In this document: piece after piece, positions 15,001-24,746 of the stretch
Numbering within the stretch: the first letter of the stretch is position 1
How the letters are laid out: every line of letters begins with the position of its first letter
NCBI GenBank assembly: GCA_947172415.1
Contig: OX359195.1
Location: 434,001-498,000 of the forward strand
DNA: 64,000 nt
Reading direction: 5' to 3'
From: Chondrosia reniformis
Taxonomy: Eukaryota > Porifera > Demospongiae > Chondrillida > Chondrillidae
The notes under the pieces: model-generated
Databases searched by the model: none
Told to the model about the DNA's origin: nothing
Seen by the model: only the letters and a program-made list of their open reading frames with translations
Program-made: the position numbers and the translations under genes

Positions 15001-18000
15001 GTCAGAGCCTTCCAGTGAGTACTCAATGTCCTTATTTGGAGAATCACGGTCGGAGTCCCCTGCTGTGACTTGTGCAATACTAGTACCTGAAGGAGAGTTC
15101 TCGACTGCACTGGCTTTGTAAACTGCTTCAGGGAAGAAGGGAGGGTTATCATTTACATCTATAATATTGACTGTCAGTTCAGCGGAAGAAGACAAAGGTA
15201 TCACACCCATATCAACTGCTACAATCACTATGGTAACATTGGTCACATTTTCTGCATCAAATATTTCATTACTTGTCAGAAAACCACTAATTGGATCAAT
15301 TATAAACTGATGAGAAGATTCCGACTCCAAAATTGAAAATCTCAGTATGGAATTGCTGCCAACATCACTGTCAGTGACATTGATATGATGAAATACAGTT
15401 CCAGCAGGACGATTTTCAGGAAGTTGGGCAAAGAGGGTGGATTCAATGAAGGAGGGAGCATTGTCGTTAAAGTCAAGAACCTCAATATTAACGTAGCCAA
15501 GGTCCTGTGTGTATCTTGCTGGTTCTCCATGATCAACTGCCATGATCCCAAGTTGATAGTACTTTTGGACCGTCTTGTTCAGCACTTCTGCTGCAAACAC
15601 AGTCCCGTTGTGAGGAATAATCCCAAATCTTTCCTCATCATTTCCCGAGTAGATGGCATAGGTGAATCTTGCATTCTCCCCTACATCTTCATCATCTGCT
15701 TCTATGGTAACAATTAGTTCACCGACTGAATTGAATTCAATAATGGTACCACTGACATTGGATGGAAAATAGGGATTATGGTCATTTCTATCCAGGATTG
15801 CTATGGTGATATTCACATAGGAGGTGAGAGAAGGGTCACCAAAATCTCGGAGCATAATCTCAATTTTCGGAAACGGTTCACTTTCCCTGTCAAAACTCCT
15901 TCCAGATGTCAAAATACCAGTTTGTGTGTCCAACTCAAAATGAATGAGGTAACGTGGACCGATTTCAACTTCAGAAATCAAACTGTGAAAGGGTATTGTA
16001 CAAATGGCCTCTATAATGGTGGAGTCAGTGATGGAATCATTTCTCGTTAAATTTTCAAATTCAGGCATGCTGGATGAAAAGTTGAAACTTAGTGATAAGT
16101 TTTGTTGATTTAGAAACTCATTTAAGTCGTTCAAAAAGATATTAGTCTCATTCCAAATTTCCCTGCTTCCATTCCAAATTTGAGTAACTTGATCCAAAAC
16201 AGAGTCCAAGGTTTCGTTGCCGCTAGTAAAATTACAAAACAAATTTAAAAAGTCCATCCAAAATATAATCTCAGGGTTTTCCTCAATCTCAATTTGTGGC
16301 AGCACAATGAATCCCCCAGCATTGAGTGAGAAATTAAAAAGGCCCCCTTCCCCAGTGTCAGGGTCCATAATATACTCAGTGAGGTTGGCAATGACTACAC
16401 CAGGCGGACTGTTTTCAAGAAGACTAAATGTGAAGTTGCTTGGATCAAATGTGAATGAAGGAGGGTTGTCGTTAATGTCTAACAGGTGTACTGTGACATT
16501 GGCAGTATCAGTGAATGGGATTGGATAACCTCCATCATATGCTTCAATCTGAAACTGAATTATTGATCTGAAAGTGGAAATGAGACCAAAAAATATCACA
16601 TTATACGGAAGGAAATATGTGAATATGTACGTACATACGTACATGGTTAATGTATACGTATCTTTGTTATACAGCAATTACACTGAATGTACTTGTATAT
16701 ATACGTACCATTAAACACAAACATACTTACGTATGTACAATGTACATATGTACGTACCTAAAATCATAGTCAAGTTGAAAAGCGGTGATGTTCCCAGAAA
16801 CTGGATCCACTCTGAAATACCCTGCTTCATCAAATTCAGTGACAATACGATATCTGCATACAAACAAAAGTACACACAATATCACTAAAGAGTTCCGCAC
16901 TAATAAAAAGAGTAAAAACAACTCCTCTTACCTGACTCGTCCTATCAATCCATCATCCTTGTCTCTAGCTGATACGGTCAGAACATTTGTTCCATCAGGA
17001 ATGCTTTCAGATAGTGTGATATTGTGTCTTCGAGGTCTGAATCTTGGTCTTTTTTCATTCACATCATGTACTGTGATGTAAAGTTGAATTTCTAAGCTGG
17101 GAAAGGGAGGCGTTCCCATATCAGTTGCTATCACAGTAAAGTTGAATTGGGACTGGTCCTGGTAGCTGAGAGGGCCATTGACTCGGACTATACCAGTTGC
17201 AGCTTCAAGAGAAAACGTTACAGTCTCTCCTAAGAGCACCTGCCAACGGACTTGTGCGTTAATACCAGTATCATTATCTAGTGCAGTCAGAGTTGTGACA
17301 ATTTCTCCAGTGGTTGCATTGTCAAGGACGTCAGCTGTGAAATATGACACATTAAAATATGGTATGTTGTCATTAATGTCTTCTACTGTCACATTCACTG
17401 TAGCAAAAGAGGTTAAACTAGTGCCATTTCCTCCATAATCACGGGCTCCGACAGTCAATAGATAATATGGTACCTTTTCTCTGTCTAGGATAACACTTGT
17501 GGTTATGAGGCCTGTGATGTTATCAATGGAGAAAGGATCACTTCCATTATAAAAGTAGATCACGTCACCATTTGGGCCTTCATCAGGATCAACAGCTGTC
17601 ACTGTGATCACACTTGTACCTACTCTGTCAATGGATTCTCTTACACTAGCCTGATAGATGTCCTTGGTGAACTTTGGGGGAGAATCATTTACGTCAACCA
17701 GGACTATACTTACAGTGACAGTGTCACTCAAAGGGGGTTCACCTTGGTCAATTGCAGCTATTATGAGTGTAATATGACTGGCTACCTCGCGGTCCAACTG
17801 TCCAGTCACAATTCTACCAGTTTTCTCATCAATTTCAAACATTCCAGTTGGGTCACCATTAATGATGGAAAATCTAACTTCTGCATTAATGCCATGATCA
17901 TCATCTGTTACATTAATCCCATCAATGATGGTAAAGTCAGGACTTGTGTATTCTGATATTGTCCATGATACATTAAAAGGACCAAGAATAACAGGTTGAT

Positions 18001-18793
18001 GGTTATTTGAATCCAACACATGTATAATTAGCTGACTGTAATCTGATTGGTTGTCCCCGTCCCTCGCTCGCACAGTCAAATTATAGAAATTGATAATGTC
18101 ATAATTTAATGTCGCACCACTGGAAATACTCACTTCCCCAGTATCAGCATTTATGAAAAAATGACCCTCGCTATTACCTTCCACAATATCATAGATAATT
18201 CGGCCATTTTCAACTTCATATCTCTGACCCAGGATTGTCTCACCCTCGTAGTCTATATCTTGAACAATTTGGATTGAATCAGGGTCTGTGGCAGATACAT
18301 TACCAAATATGGTGTTGCTAGGCGTCACCTCGTATACAGATAGATTAAACACTCTGCTAATAAACTGGGGAGTGTTGTCGTTGATATCAACAATACTTAT
18401 GCGGAGAGGCAATGAAAGGGTGGTATTAGAGGGTGTAGTATAGACTATCTGAAGTGTAAAGAGAAATGGGCGAGTTTTGGGATGCGTGTCCCAGTCAAAC
18501 ACCACCAGATTGGTCAATTCACCATCAGTTGAGTTGATGGCAAAATACTCATGATCTCCATTTTCTGATCTGAGAGAAAATATTCCATCTCTTTGGATAG
18601 TCCCAGCTGTATAGTGTGCTGTGAAGTTGTATAGAGAAGTACCAGGAGGCAGTTCCTCATTGATTGGTAGCAAGGGGACATAGTTGTCAAAGATTATCAC
18701 TTCACTCTGTGCATGTGTATCATGTGACCAGAGTGACAACAGAATGATGGTTAAATAGAGGGTTTTACTCTTTAATAATGCACAGTGATCCAT
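1..18793 (-). CDS. Giant cadherin-repeat protein (3' end outside window)
   Basis: Ten exons, all GT-AG and in phase: 18793-16932, 16853-16758, 16567-5748, 5654-5224, 4948-4892, 4734-4526, 4033-2417, 2151-2036, 1900-1000 and 504 to the left edge, giving about 5540 residues so far. The start at 18793 is chosen because it opens a signal peptide (hydrophobic LYLTIILLSLW, cleavage near HAQS); an upstream in-frame ATG at 18865 lacks this. About 39 cadherin repeats follow to residue ~4390, counted from linkers such as DINDNPPSF, DVNDNAPSF and DENDNRPRF, with many LDRE/LDFE motifs. Such proteins bind calcium and mediate adhesion outside the cell. After the repeats come cysteine-rich segments, modules with WQY and WDG motifs, CGVCGGDNSSCVGCD-type repeats and the start of an IPT/TIG domain. 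No membrane span or cytoplasmic tail is in view. No EGF or laminin-G domain was seen, so this is not a standard Fat or Dachsous. Confidence 0.9.
600..740 (+). repeat. Dispersed repeat fragment (family A) in cadherin intron 9
   Basis: Contains CCCAGTGGAGCAAAAGAAGG, a purine-rich GAAGA stretch, AAAGACTCCTGTATC, TCCAAAGCTCTCTCCAGG and TTTAGT. The same blocks in the same order occur near 39195 and 42683 and elsewhere. The intron spans 505-999 and is otherwise plain AT-rich sequence. Confidence 0.7.
2196..2282 (-). repeat. tRNA-like fragment, probable SINE remnant
   Basis: On the minus strand the intron carries GCTTAACCAGCTGTCCTGG followed by GGTTTGATTCCCAG, which resembles an anticodon arm plus the T arm with a polymerase III B box (GGTTCGANTCC with one mismatch). 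I could not fold a complete tRNA cloverleaf, so a decayed tRNA-derived SINE is more likely than a functional tRNA. It lies in cadherin intron 7. Confidence 0.4.
4150..4310 (+). repeat. Dispersed repeat fragment (family A) in cadherin intron 6
   Basis: Has GACTCCCAGGGTCACTGATG, then CCCAGTGGAGCAGAAGAA, AATCCTGTATTCTCAT and CCCCTATAGGCCCTTTAC. These match in order the blocks of the longer copies at 39195-39410 and 42683-42898, with several deletions. Confidence 0.75.
5748..16567 (-). other. 10.8-kb single exon of the cadherin gene
   Basis: One uninterrupted exon of 10820 bases codes for about 32 consecutive cadherin repeats. Flanks fit splicing: the acceptor is ...CTTTCAG before ATCAATAATTC, and the donor is ACTG before GTTGGTAG. 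Both neighbouring exons continue the frame (DYDF/RSIIQFQ and AIDT/GYPIQ). A few repeats carry long insertions rich in N-x-S/T sites: around 15990-16290 in an early repeat, around 11380-11570, and a cysteine-containing one near 10630-10720. Some linkers have lost the canonical DxND (positions 13270-13300, 7300-7330, 7590-7620), so those calcium sites are probably weakened. Confidence 0.9.
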
Positions 18794-19733
18794 GTTTCTA
18801 ATATAAAAAGACAAGAATATTATTTCAAGGTGAATAAATTTACAAGATGCAGTCACATTGAACAATGAATTGAAAATATTAAACTAATCTACTAAATATA
18901 TCTCTGGATTTGAAGCTTATTAATGTTAGTAGGAACCTTAGTATTTCAATTGGTAGAAAAATTACTGTTATAAAAGGCATGTTTAGCCGATGAGGTGAAT
19001 AGGGTCCGGGTTGACATATAAATGATAAGTTAGCAATTCATTGATATTTTCCATTAAAAATATTTAAACTTTCTCAACCTGCATGAACTATTGAATATTT
19101 TAAGGTTCCCTGTTTATACCAGCCATGGCTGATGGGGCTGTACCTATTATACAATAATACTAATACTACTACTAATACTACTAATAATAAGTGATTATAA
19201 GATCACATTTAGATGCAGTTGCTAAATAAATTAAGCAAAGAAACCATATAAATGTACACGTACTGTAATATTGCTAAATGGTCTACAATCATCTCCTCGC
19301 TATAACAACGCATCTGATTTTAACAAGAAAAGTTCAAAATTTCCCATTTAACCATTAGGGGTGTGAATGATGCAGCCGTACCTTGGCGATCTGTGACTAT
19401 CCTCTCCGCCCATTGACACACCCTCTAATCCTACTGGCTTCAGCCATTTATGAAGGCATTTGTTTACCTAGTTGTCATGGTGACTAAACAAAACCAACAA
19501 ATCGAAAAGTAAACAGTTGTTATCGCAATATTAGCTACAGCTACAAAGAACAGAAAGCAAGACTTGGTCGTGAAGCCACAATAATGGTTGAGCTATAAAT
19601 CCTTCAGGAAATATACGGAAGATAACGGAATCGTACTAATTGTGCAATCTATAACAAAGGACTATGGTGCAGCCTCAACGGACAACATTAAGTCTAGATC
19701 TATTAAAAACAAAATTTCAAAGAAATCTTTTCA
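18794..19733. other. Intergenic, divergent promoters of cadherin and sulfotransferase
   Basis: No coding potential was seen. The cadherin start and the first sulfotransferase start diverge from this 0.9-kb gap, so it should contain both promoters. It includes a short (ACT)/(AAT)-rich stretch near 19150-19190. From about 19556 onward it matches the region upstream of the second sulfotransferase copy, so that part belongs to the duplicated unit. Confidence 0.6.
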
Positions 19734-21965
19734 ATGGAGATGAAGAAAGTGCGATTATGTAAACGAGTTCTCCTGATACTGCTTTTTGTGGTCTTAATAA
19801 ATACAGTAATGTATTACAACAAACTAGAAAAAGAAATCTATAAGGATGAAAGTGACGGCATTCGTACTTTTACCTCTCGCATTTCTGAACTACCGTTCTC
19901 CGTGGCTTCAGTGTCGAGGCGACCAGATGAACATGCGAATGGTGCGGCTGATCTAGCTGAAGCGAGCCAGGTTGTAGAAAGACAGTTATCTCCCGTTCTG
20001 GTAACTTCAGCAACAACGCGTAGCGGTCTAAAAGCATCGTATTCACCTCATGCACAAGCCAGGAAATCTTACTCTCCTGTTATCCCCGTAGAATTAAATT
20101 TCTCATTGAATCACCAGGAGAATATGAAGCTGAAGGAGAGTACAAAATATCCACCACCGACTGGTGTAAACAATTTGAAAGAAAAGCGTGTAGTTTTACA
20201 GAGAGAAGCAAAAGATTTCAAGGATAAGCTTGCTAGCTCTTTTAACCGCACAGAGACTTCTCCAAACCACGCGAAAGAGTTTAAGAAACTTAAACCCTCA
20301 CTAGCTAACGCGAGCCACGCTGACGAATTAAATGGGAAGAGAGAACAAGCTTTAGAGAAAACTCGAGAATCATTAACTTCTGAACGTGTTGATGTCTTCA
20401 AGCAACCTAATTCGAGTAACTACCATACGTTTCGCGATGATTTTAGAGAACAACTTGGAATGAAAAGGAAGGAACATGTGAAAGAACGCCTGTCCAGAGT
20501 AAATGAATTAAGAGATCTAAAATTAAGAGAATTAAGAGCATCCTCGCGATTCAAAGACACTGTTCAAAAAAATTCAATTCTTTTTAATAAAACTGGAAAA
20601 CTATTTCCTAACAGAAACTATCCTTCTGGAATAAATCTTTCCTTCTCTAATGGTTTGTTACCTTCAAAAGTTCAGTTTGTGGATGGATTCCCGTCTACTT
20701 GGGCAGATGAGAGGAGAGTTCACACAATTAAGAATGTATTAGAAAGCTTTAAAGCAATGCTACCCAATGAATTTCTACCACAGTTTAAAAATCCATGCTG
20801 GTACTGGGGCTTTGATAAAAGTGTTAAAAATGACACAATTCCTTGGTCATCCTTAACAAGTTTAAAGATCGCAAAAGAATACTTTGCCAAGATTAAAGGT
20901 AATACAGGCAATGGTAAGAGTCTTCAATGTCTGCCATATTTTTATATCATGGGATACTCAAAGTGTGGCACCACCACACTATGGAAACTACTTAGCCTCC
21001 ATCCTGATTACAAGATGCCGATGGGGAAGGAGGCGGCCATTTTGAGCAAGACACAACATTTTAAGAAATTTGTTCCCCCCTTTCCTGGAATCCCAAAAAC
21101 TGTGATGGATTACATGGACTATTTTGCACCCGCAGTCTTTTCTATATACTTAGATAAAAACCATTCTGTGACGGGAGATTGTAGTGCAGATGTGGTGTGG
21201 GAACTTCCTTTTCAAATGAACCTTACTCTCACCTACGAAGGAGCAATGCCATTCCTATTATCCCAAATACTCCCACAAACCAAATTTATTGTCATTTTAC
21301 GGGATCCTGTTAAAAGACTAGTGTCTGATTTCTACTGTTTCACATACCACTTTTGTAAAAAGGAAAAGAAGCACTTAGCTCCCTCTGCAGAGCTTTTGGA
21401 CTCGGCCTTAAAGATGCACATCACTGCATTCTCAGATTGCCTTGCAGACAAGCATGACGAGACTTATTGTATGTACATGTACAAGAATTGGCTGAAATCA
21501 ACCAGAAAAGTTCCTTCTTGTGTAAATATACGATTGGCTGCCAACCTGTACTACTACAGTCTGGTTCAGTGGTACAAGTACTTTCCAACCAATCAGATTC
21601 TGGTCCTGCTCAGCAGCGACCTGGAAGAAGATCCTGCTGGAATTGCACTGCAAATGTACAAATTTCTAGGGTTTTCCCCTCCTAGTAGAGAACTTGTGGA
21701 AAAGTTGGAGTTAAGCACTGGTTTCAAAGCGAATGCAAATCATGAACTTCCCTTATTTGAAAGACATTATGGACGTTTAATATCAAACGTTTCTTTTAAT
21801 GCAGCACTTCAATTCTTCAAACCTCATAATAGAAAATTAGCAGAATTGATTGGTAACCCCAAGTTTGCCTGGACATGATTATAAATGTTGCCTGGGTTTA
21901 ATATATTTCACATGCAATGTAAATGAAATTGTGAGTGCTTCTTATATTTTCCTTATGTATAAAGC
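19556..21965 (+). repeat. Tandem duplication, unit 1 (sulfotransferase copy A)
   Basis: The unit begins at GCAAGACTTGGTCGTGAAGC and ends after the 3' flank TTATATTTTCCTTATGTATA. The same sequence, including about 150 bases upstream and 80 downstream of the coding region, recurs at 22011-24395. Differences are scattered substitutions and small indels, so the duplication is recent or kept alike by gene conversion. Confidence 0.9.
19734..21878 (+). CDS. CHST15-like carbohydrate sulfotransferase, copy A
   Basis: Single-exon gene of 714 codons. Residues ~10-27 form one hydrophobic segment after a short basic tail, the layout of a type II Golgi membrane enzyme. Residues ~30-370 are a long charged stem. 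The C-terminal sulfotransferase domain (~390-710) has the 5'-phosphosulfate loop GYSKCGTTT (~406-414) and the 3'-phosphate motif ILRDPVKRLVSDF (~520-532), which bind the sulfate donor PAPS. The family transfers sulfate to sugar hydroxyls; the arrangement resembles GalNAc4S-6-sulfotransferase (CHST15), but the acceptor cannot be read from sequence. The ATG at 19740 is shared with copy B and may be the true start; the ATG at 19734 is unique to this copy. Confidence 0.9.
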   Translation: MEMKKVRLCKRVLLILLFVVLINTVMYYNKLEKEIYKDESDGIRTFTSRISELPFSVASVSRRPDEHANGAADLAEASQVVERQLSPVLVTSATTRSGLKASYSPHAQARKSYSPVIPVELNFSLNHQENMKLKESTKYPPPTGVNNLKEKRVVLQREAKDFKDKLASSFNRTETSPNHAKEFKKLKPSLANASHADELNGKREQALEKTRESLTSERVDVFKQPNSSNYHTFRDDFREQLGMKRKEHVKERLSRVNELRDLKLRELRASSRFKDTVQKNSILFNKTGKLFPNRNYPSGINLSFSNGLLPSKVQFVDGFPSTWADERRVHTIKNVLESFKAMLPNEFLPQFKNPCWYWGFDKSVKNDTIPWSSLTSLKIAKEYFAKIKGNTGNGKSLQCLPYFYIMGYSKCGTTTLWKLLSLHPDYKMPMGKEAAILSKTQHFKKFVPPFPGIPKTVMDYMDYFAPAVFSIYLDKNHSVTGDCSADVVWELPFQMNLTLTYEGAMPFLLSQILPQTKFIVILRDPVKRLVSDFYCFTYHFCKKEKKHLAPSAELLDSALKMHITAFSDCLADKHDETYCMYMYKNWLKSTRKVPSCVNIRLAANLYYYSLVQWYKYFPTNQILVLLSSDLEEDPAGIALQMYKFLGFSPPSRELVEKLELSTGFKANANHELPLFERHYGRLISNVSFNAALQFFKPHNRKLAELIGNPKFAWT

Positions 21966-22010
21966 ATGCATGCATGCAATTGAGGCTATGGTTTATATAT
22001 TTAATTAAAT

Positions 22011-24395
22011 GCAAGACTTGGTCGTGAAGCCACAATAATGGTTGAGCTATATGTACCTGGATAAATCCTCAAGGAAATATACGGAAGATAACGGAATCGT
22101 ACTAATTGTGCAATCTATAACAATGGACTATGGTACAGCCTCAACGGACAAGTAAATAAGTTTAGATATGAAGAAAGTGCGATTATGTAAACGAGTTCTC
22201 CCGATACTGCTTTTTGTGGTCTTAATAAATACAGTAATTTATTACAACAAACTAGAAAAAGAAATCTATAAGGATGAAAATGACGGTATTCGTACTTTTA
22301 CCTCTCGCATTTCTGAACTACCGTTCTCCATGGCTTCAGTGTCGAGGCGACCAGATGAACATGCGAATGGTGCGGCTGATCTAGCTGAAGCGAGCCAGGT
22401 TGTAGAAAGACAGTTATCTCCCGTTCTGGTAACTTCAGCAACAACGCGTAGCGGTCTAAAAGCATCGTATTCACCTCATGCACAAGCCAGGAAATCTTAC
22501 TCTCCTATTATCCCCGTAGAATTGAATTTCTCATTGAATCACCAGGAGAATATGAAGCTGAAGGAGAGTACAAAATATCCACCACCGACTGGTGTAAACA
22601 ATTTGAAAGAAAAGCGTGTAGTTTTACAGAGAGACGCAAAATATAAAAAGGATAAGCTTGCTAACTCTTTTAACCGCACAGAGACTTCTCCAAACCACGC
22701 GAAAGAGTTTAAGAAACTTAAACCCTCACTAGCTAACGCGAGCCACGCTGACGAATTAAATGGGAAGAGAGAACAAGCTTTAGAGAAAACTCGAGAATCA
22801 TTAACTTCTGAACGTGTTGATGTCTTCAAGCAACCTAATTCGAGTAACTACCATACGTTTCGCGATGATTTTAGAGAACAACTTGGAATGAAAAGGAAGG
22901 AACATGTGAAAGAACGCCTGTCCAGAGTAAATGAAATGGCAAAATTAAGAGCATCCTCGCGTTACAAAAGGGAGCGATTCGAAGACACTGTTCAAAAAAA
23001 TTCAATTCTTTTTAATAAAACTGGAAAACTATTTCCCAACAGAAACTATCCTTCTGGAATAAATCTTTCCGTCTCTAATGGTTTGTTACCTTCAAAAGTT
23101 CAGTTTGTGGATGGATTCCCGTCTACTTGGACAGATGAGAGGAGAGTTCACACAATTAAGAATGTATTAGAAAGCTTTAAAGCAATGCTACCCAATGACT
23201 TTCTACCACAGTTTAAAAATCCATGCTGGTACTGGGGCTTTGATAAAAGTGTTAAAAATGGCACAATTCCTTGGTCATCCTTAACAAGTTTAAAGATCGC
23301 AAAAGAATACTTTGCCAAGATTAAAGGTAGTACAGACAATGGTAAGAGTCTTCAATGTCTGCCATATTTTTATATCATGGGATACTCAAAGTGTGGCACC
23401 ACCACACTATGGAAACTACTTAGCCTCCATCCAGATTACAAGATGCCGATGGGGAAGGAGGCAGCCATTTTGAGCAAGACACAACATTTTAAGAAATTTG
23501 TTCCCCCCTTTCCTGGAATCCCAAAAACTGTGATGGATTACATGGACTATTTTGCACCCGCAGTCTTTTCTATATACTTAGATAAAAACCATTCTGTGAC
23601 GGGAGATTGTAGTGCAGATGTGGTGTGGGAACTTCCTTTTCAAATGAACCTTACTCTCACCTACGAAGGAGCAATGCCATTCCTATTATCCCAAATACTC
23701 CCACAAACCAAATTTATTGTCATTTTGCGGGATCCTGTTAAAAGACTAGTGTCAGATTTCTACTCTCTCACATCCTACTTTTGTAAAAAGGAAAAGAAGC
23801 ACTTAGCTCCCTCTGCAGAGCTTTTGGACTCTGCCTTAAAGATGCACATCACTGCATTCTCAGATTGCCTTGCAGACAAGCATGACGAGATTTATTGTAT
23901 GTACATGTACAAGAATTGGCTGAAATCAACCAGAAAAGTTCCTTCTTGTGTAAATATACGATTGGCTGCCAACCTGTACTACTACAGTCTGGTGCAGTGG
24001 TACAAGTACTTTCCAACCAATCAGATTCTGGTCCTGCTCAGCAGCGACCTGGAAGAAGATCCCGCTGGAATTGCACTGCAAATGTACAAATTTCTAGGGT
24101 TTTCCCCTCCTAGTAGAGAACTTGTGGAAAAGTTGGAGTTGAGCACTGGTTTCAAAGCGAATGCAAATCATGAACTTCCCTTATTTGAAAGACATTTTGG
24201 ACCTTTAATATCAAACGTTTCTTTTAATGCAGCACTTCAATTCTTCAAACCTCATAATAGAAAATTAGCAGAATTGATTGGTAACCCCAAGTTTGCCTGG
24301 ACATGATTATAAATGTTGCCTGGGTTTTATAAATTTTACATGCAATGTAAATGAAATTGTGAGTGCTTCTTATATTTTCCTTATGTATAAAGCAT
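22011..24395 (+). repeat. Tandem duplication, unit 2 (sulfotransferase copy B)
   Basis: Second copy of the unit at 19556-21965, head-to-tail and separated by only about 45 bases. Upstream of the start the two differ by an indel: copy A has extra sequence between the AACGGACAA block and the ATG. Confidence 0.9.
22168..24306 (+). CDS. CHST15-like carbohydrate sulfotransferase, copy B
   Basis: Single-exon gene of 712 codons, nearly identical to the copy 2.4 kb upstream. It has the same N-terminal membrane anchor, charged stem and sulfotransferase domain with GYSKCGTTT and ILRDPVKRLVSDF. Differences cluster in two places. In the stem, NEMAKLRASSRYKRERFED replaces a related segment with in-frame indels. 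Directly after the 3'-phosphate motif, FYSLTSYFC replaces FYCFTYHFC, four changes within seven residues. The second site is close to the active centre and could alter substrate choice. No frame break is seen, so both copies look functional. Confidence 0.9.
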   Translation: MKKVRLCKRVLPILLFVVLINTVIYYNKLEKEIYKDENDGIRTFTSRISELPFSMASVSRRPDEHANGAADLAEASQVVERQLSPVLVTSATTRSGLKASYSPHAQARKSYSPIIPVELNFSLNHQENMKLKESTKYPPPTGVNNLKEKRVVLQRDAKYKKDKLANSFNRTETSPNHAKEFKKLKPSLANASHADELNGKREQALEKTRESLTSERVDVFKQPNSSNYHTFRDDFREQLGMKRKEHVKERLSRVNEMAKLRASSRYKRERFEDTVQKNSILFNKTGKLFPNRNYPSGINLSVSNGLLPSKVQFVDGFPSTWTDERRVHTIKNVLESFKAMLPNDFLPQFKNPCWYWGFDKSVKNGTIPWSSLTSLKIAKEYFAKIKGSTDNGKSLQCLPYFYIMGYSKCGTTTLWKLLSLHPDYKMPMGKEAAILSKTQHFKKFVPPFPGIPKTVMDYMDYFAPAVFSIYLDKNHSVTGDCSADVVWELPFQMNLTLTYEGAMPFLLSQILPQTKFIVILRDPVKRLVSDFYSLTSYFCKKEKKHLAPSAELLDSALKMHITAFSDCLADKHDEIYCMYMYKNWLKSTRKVPSCVNIRLAANLYYYSLVQWYKYFPTNQILVLLSSDLEEDPAGIALQMYKFLGFSPPSRELVEKLELSTGFKANANHELPLFERHFGPLISNVSFNAALQFFKPHNRKLAELIGNPKFAWT

Positions 24396-24746
24396 GGAAT
24401 TGAAAGCAACAGAGAGGCTATGGTGTATATATATATGGTTTATAAAATGCAAAATATTGATCATGAAAAACCAAGATACCATTTTCCTACATGCTATGCC
24501 TAGTCTGTAAAAGAGCCTATAGGGGAACTAAACCTAAACCATGTATTGATTCAATCAATATGCATATACACCAGTGTAAAGATACAAATGACATTGTGTG
24601 TATATATAAACAAAGCAATGTTACAGAGTTAAAAATACGGAGGCTTGTCCACCATTATAATGTGTACATCTATAGATATACAACTATATAGCAAAGTGAT
24701 CCTTTGGCTGGTAAAAGGAATAAATAAGATGTTATCATCAGATACT
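24396..24746. repeat. Non-coding gap with inverted family A fragment
   Basis: Between the sulfotransferase and the 3' end of the adenylate-kinase-like gene. At about 24490-24540 it carries the complement of family A's end: CTGTAAAAGAGCCTATAGGG followed by GAACTAAACCTAAACC. The rest is AT-rich with no gene seen. Confidence 0.6.
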
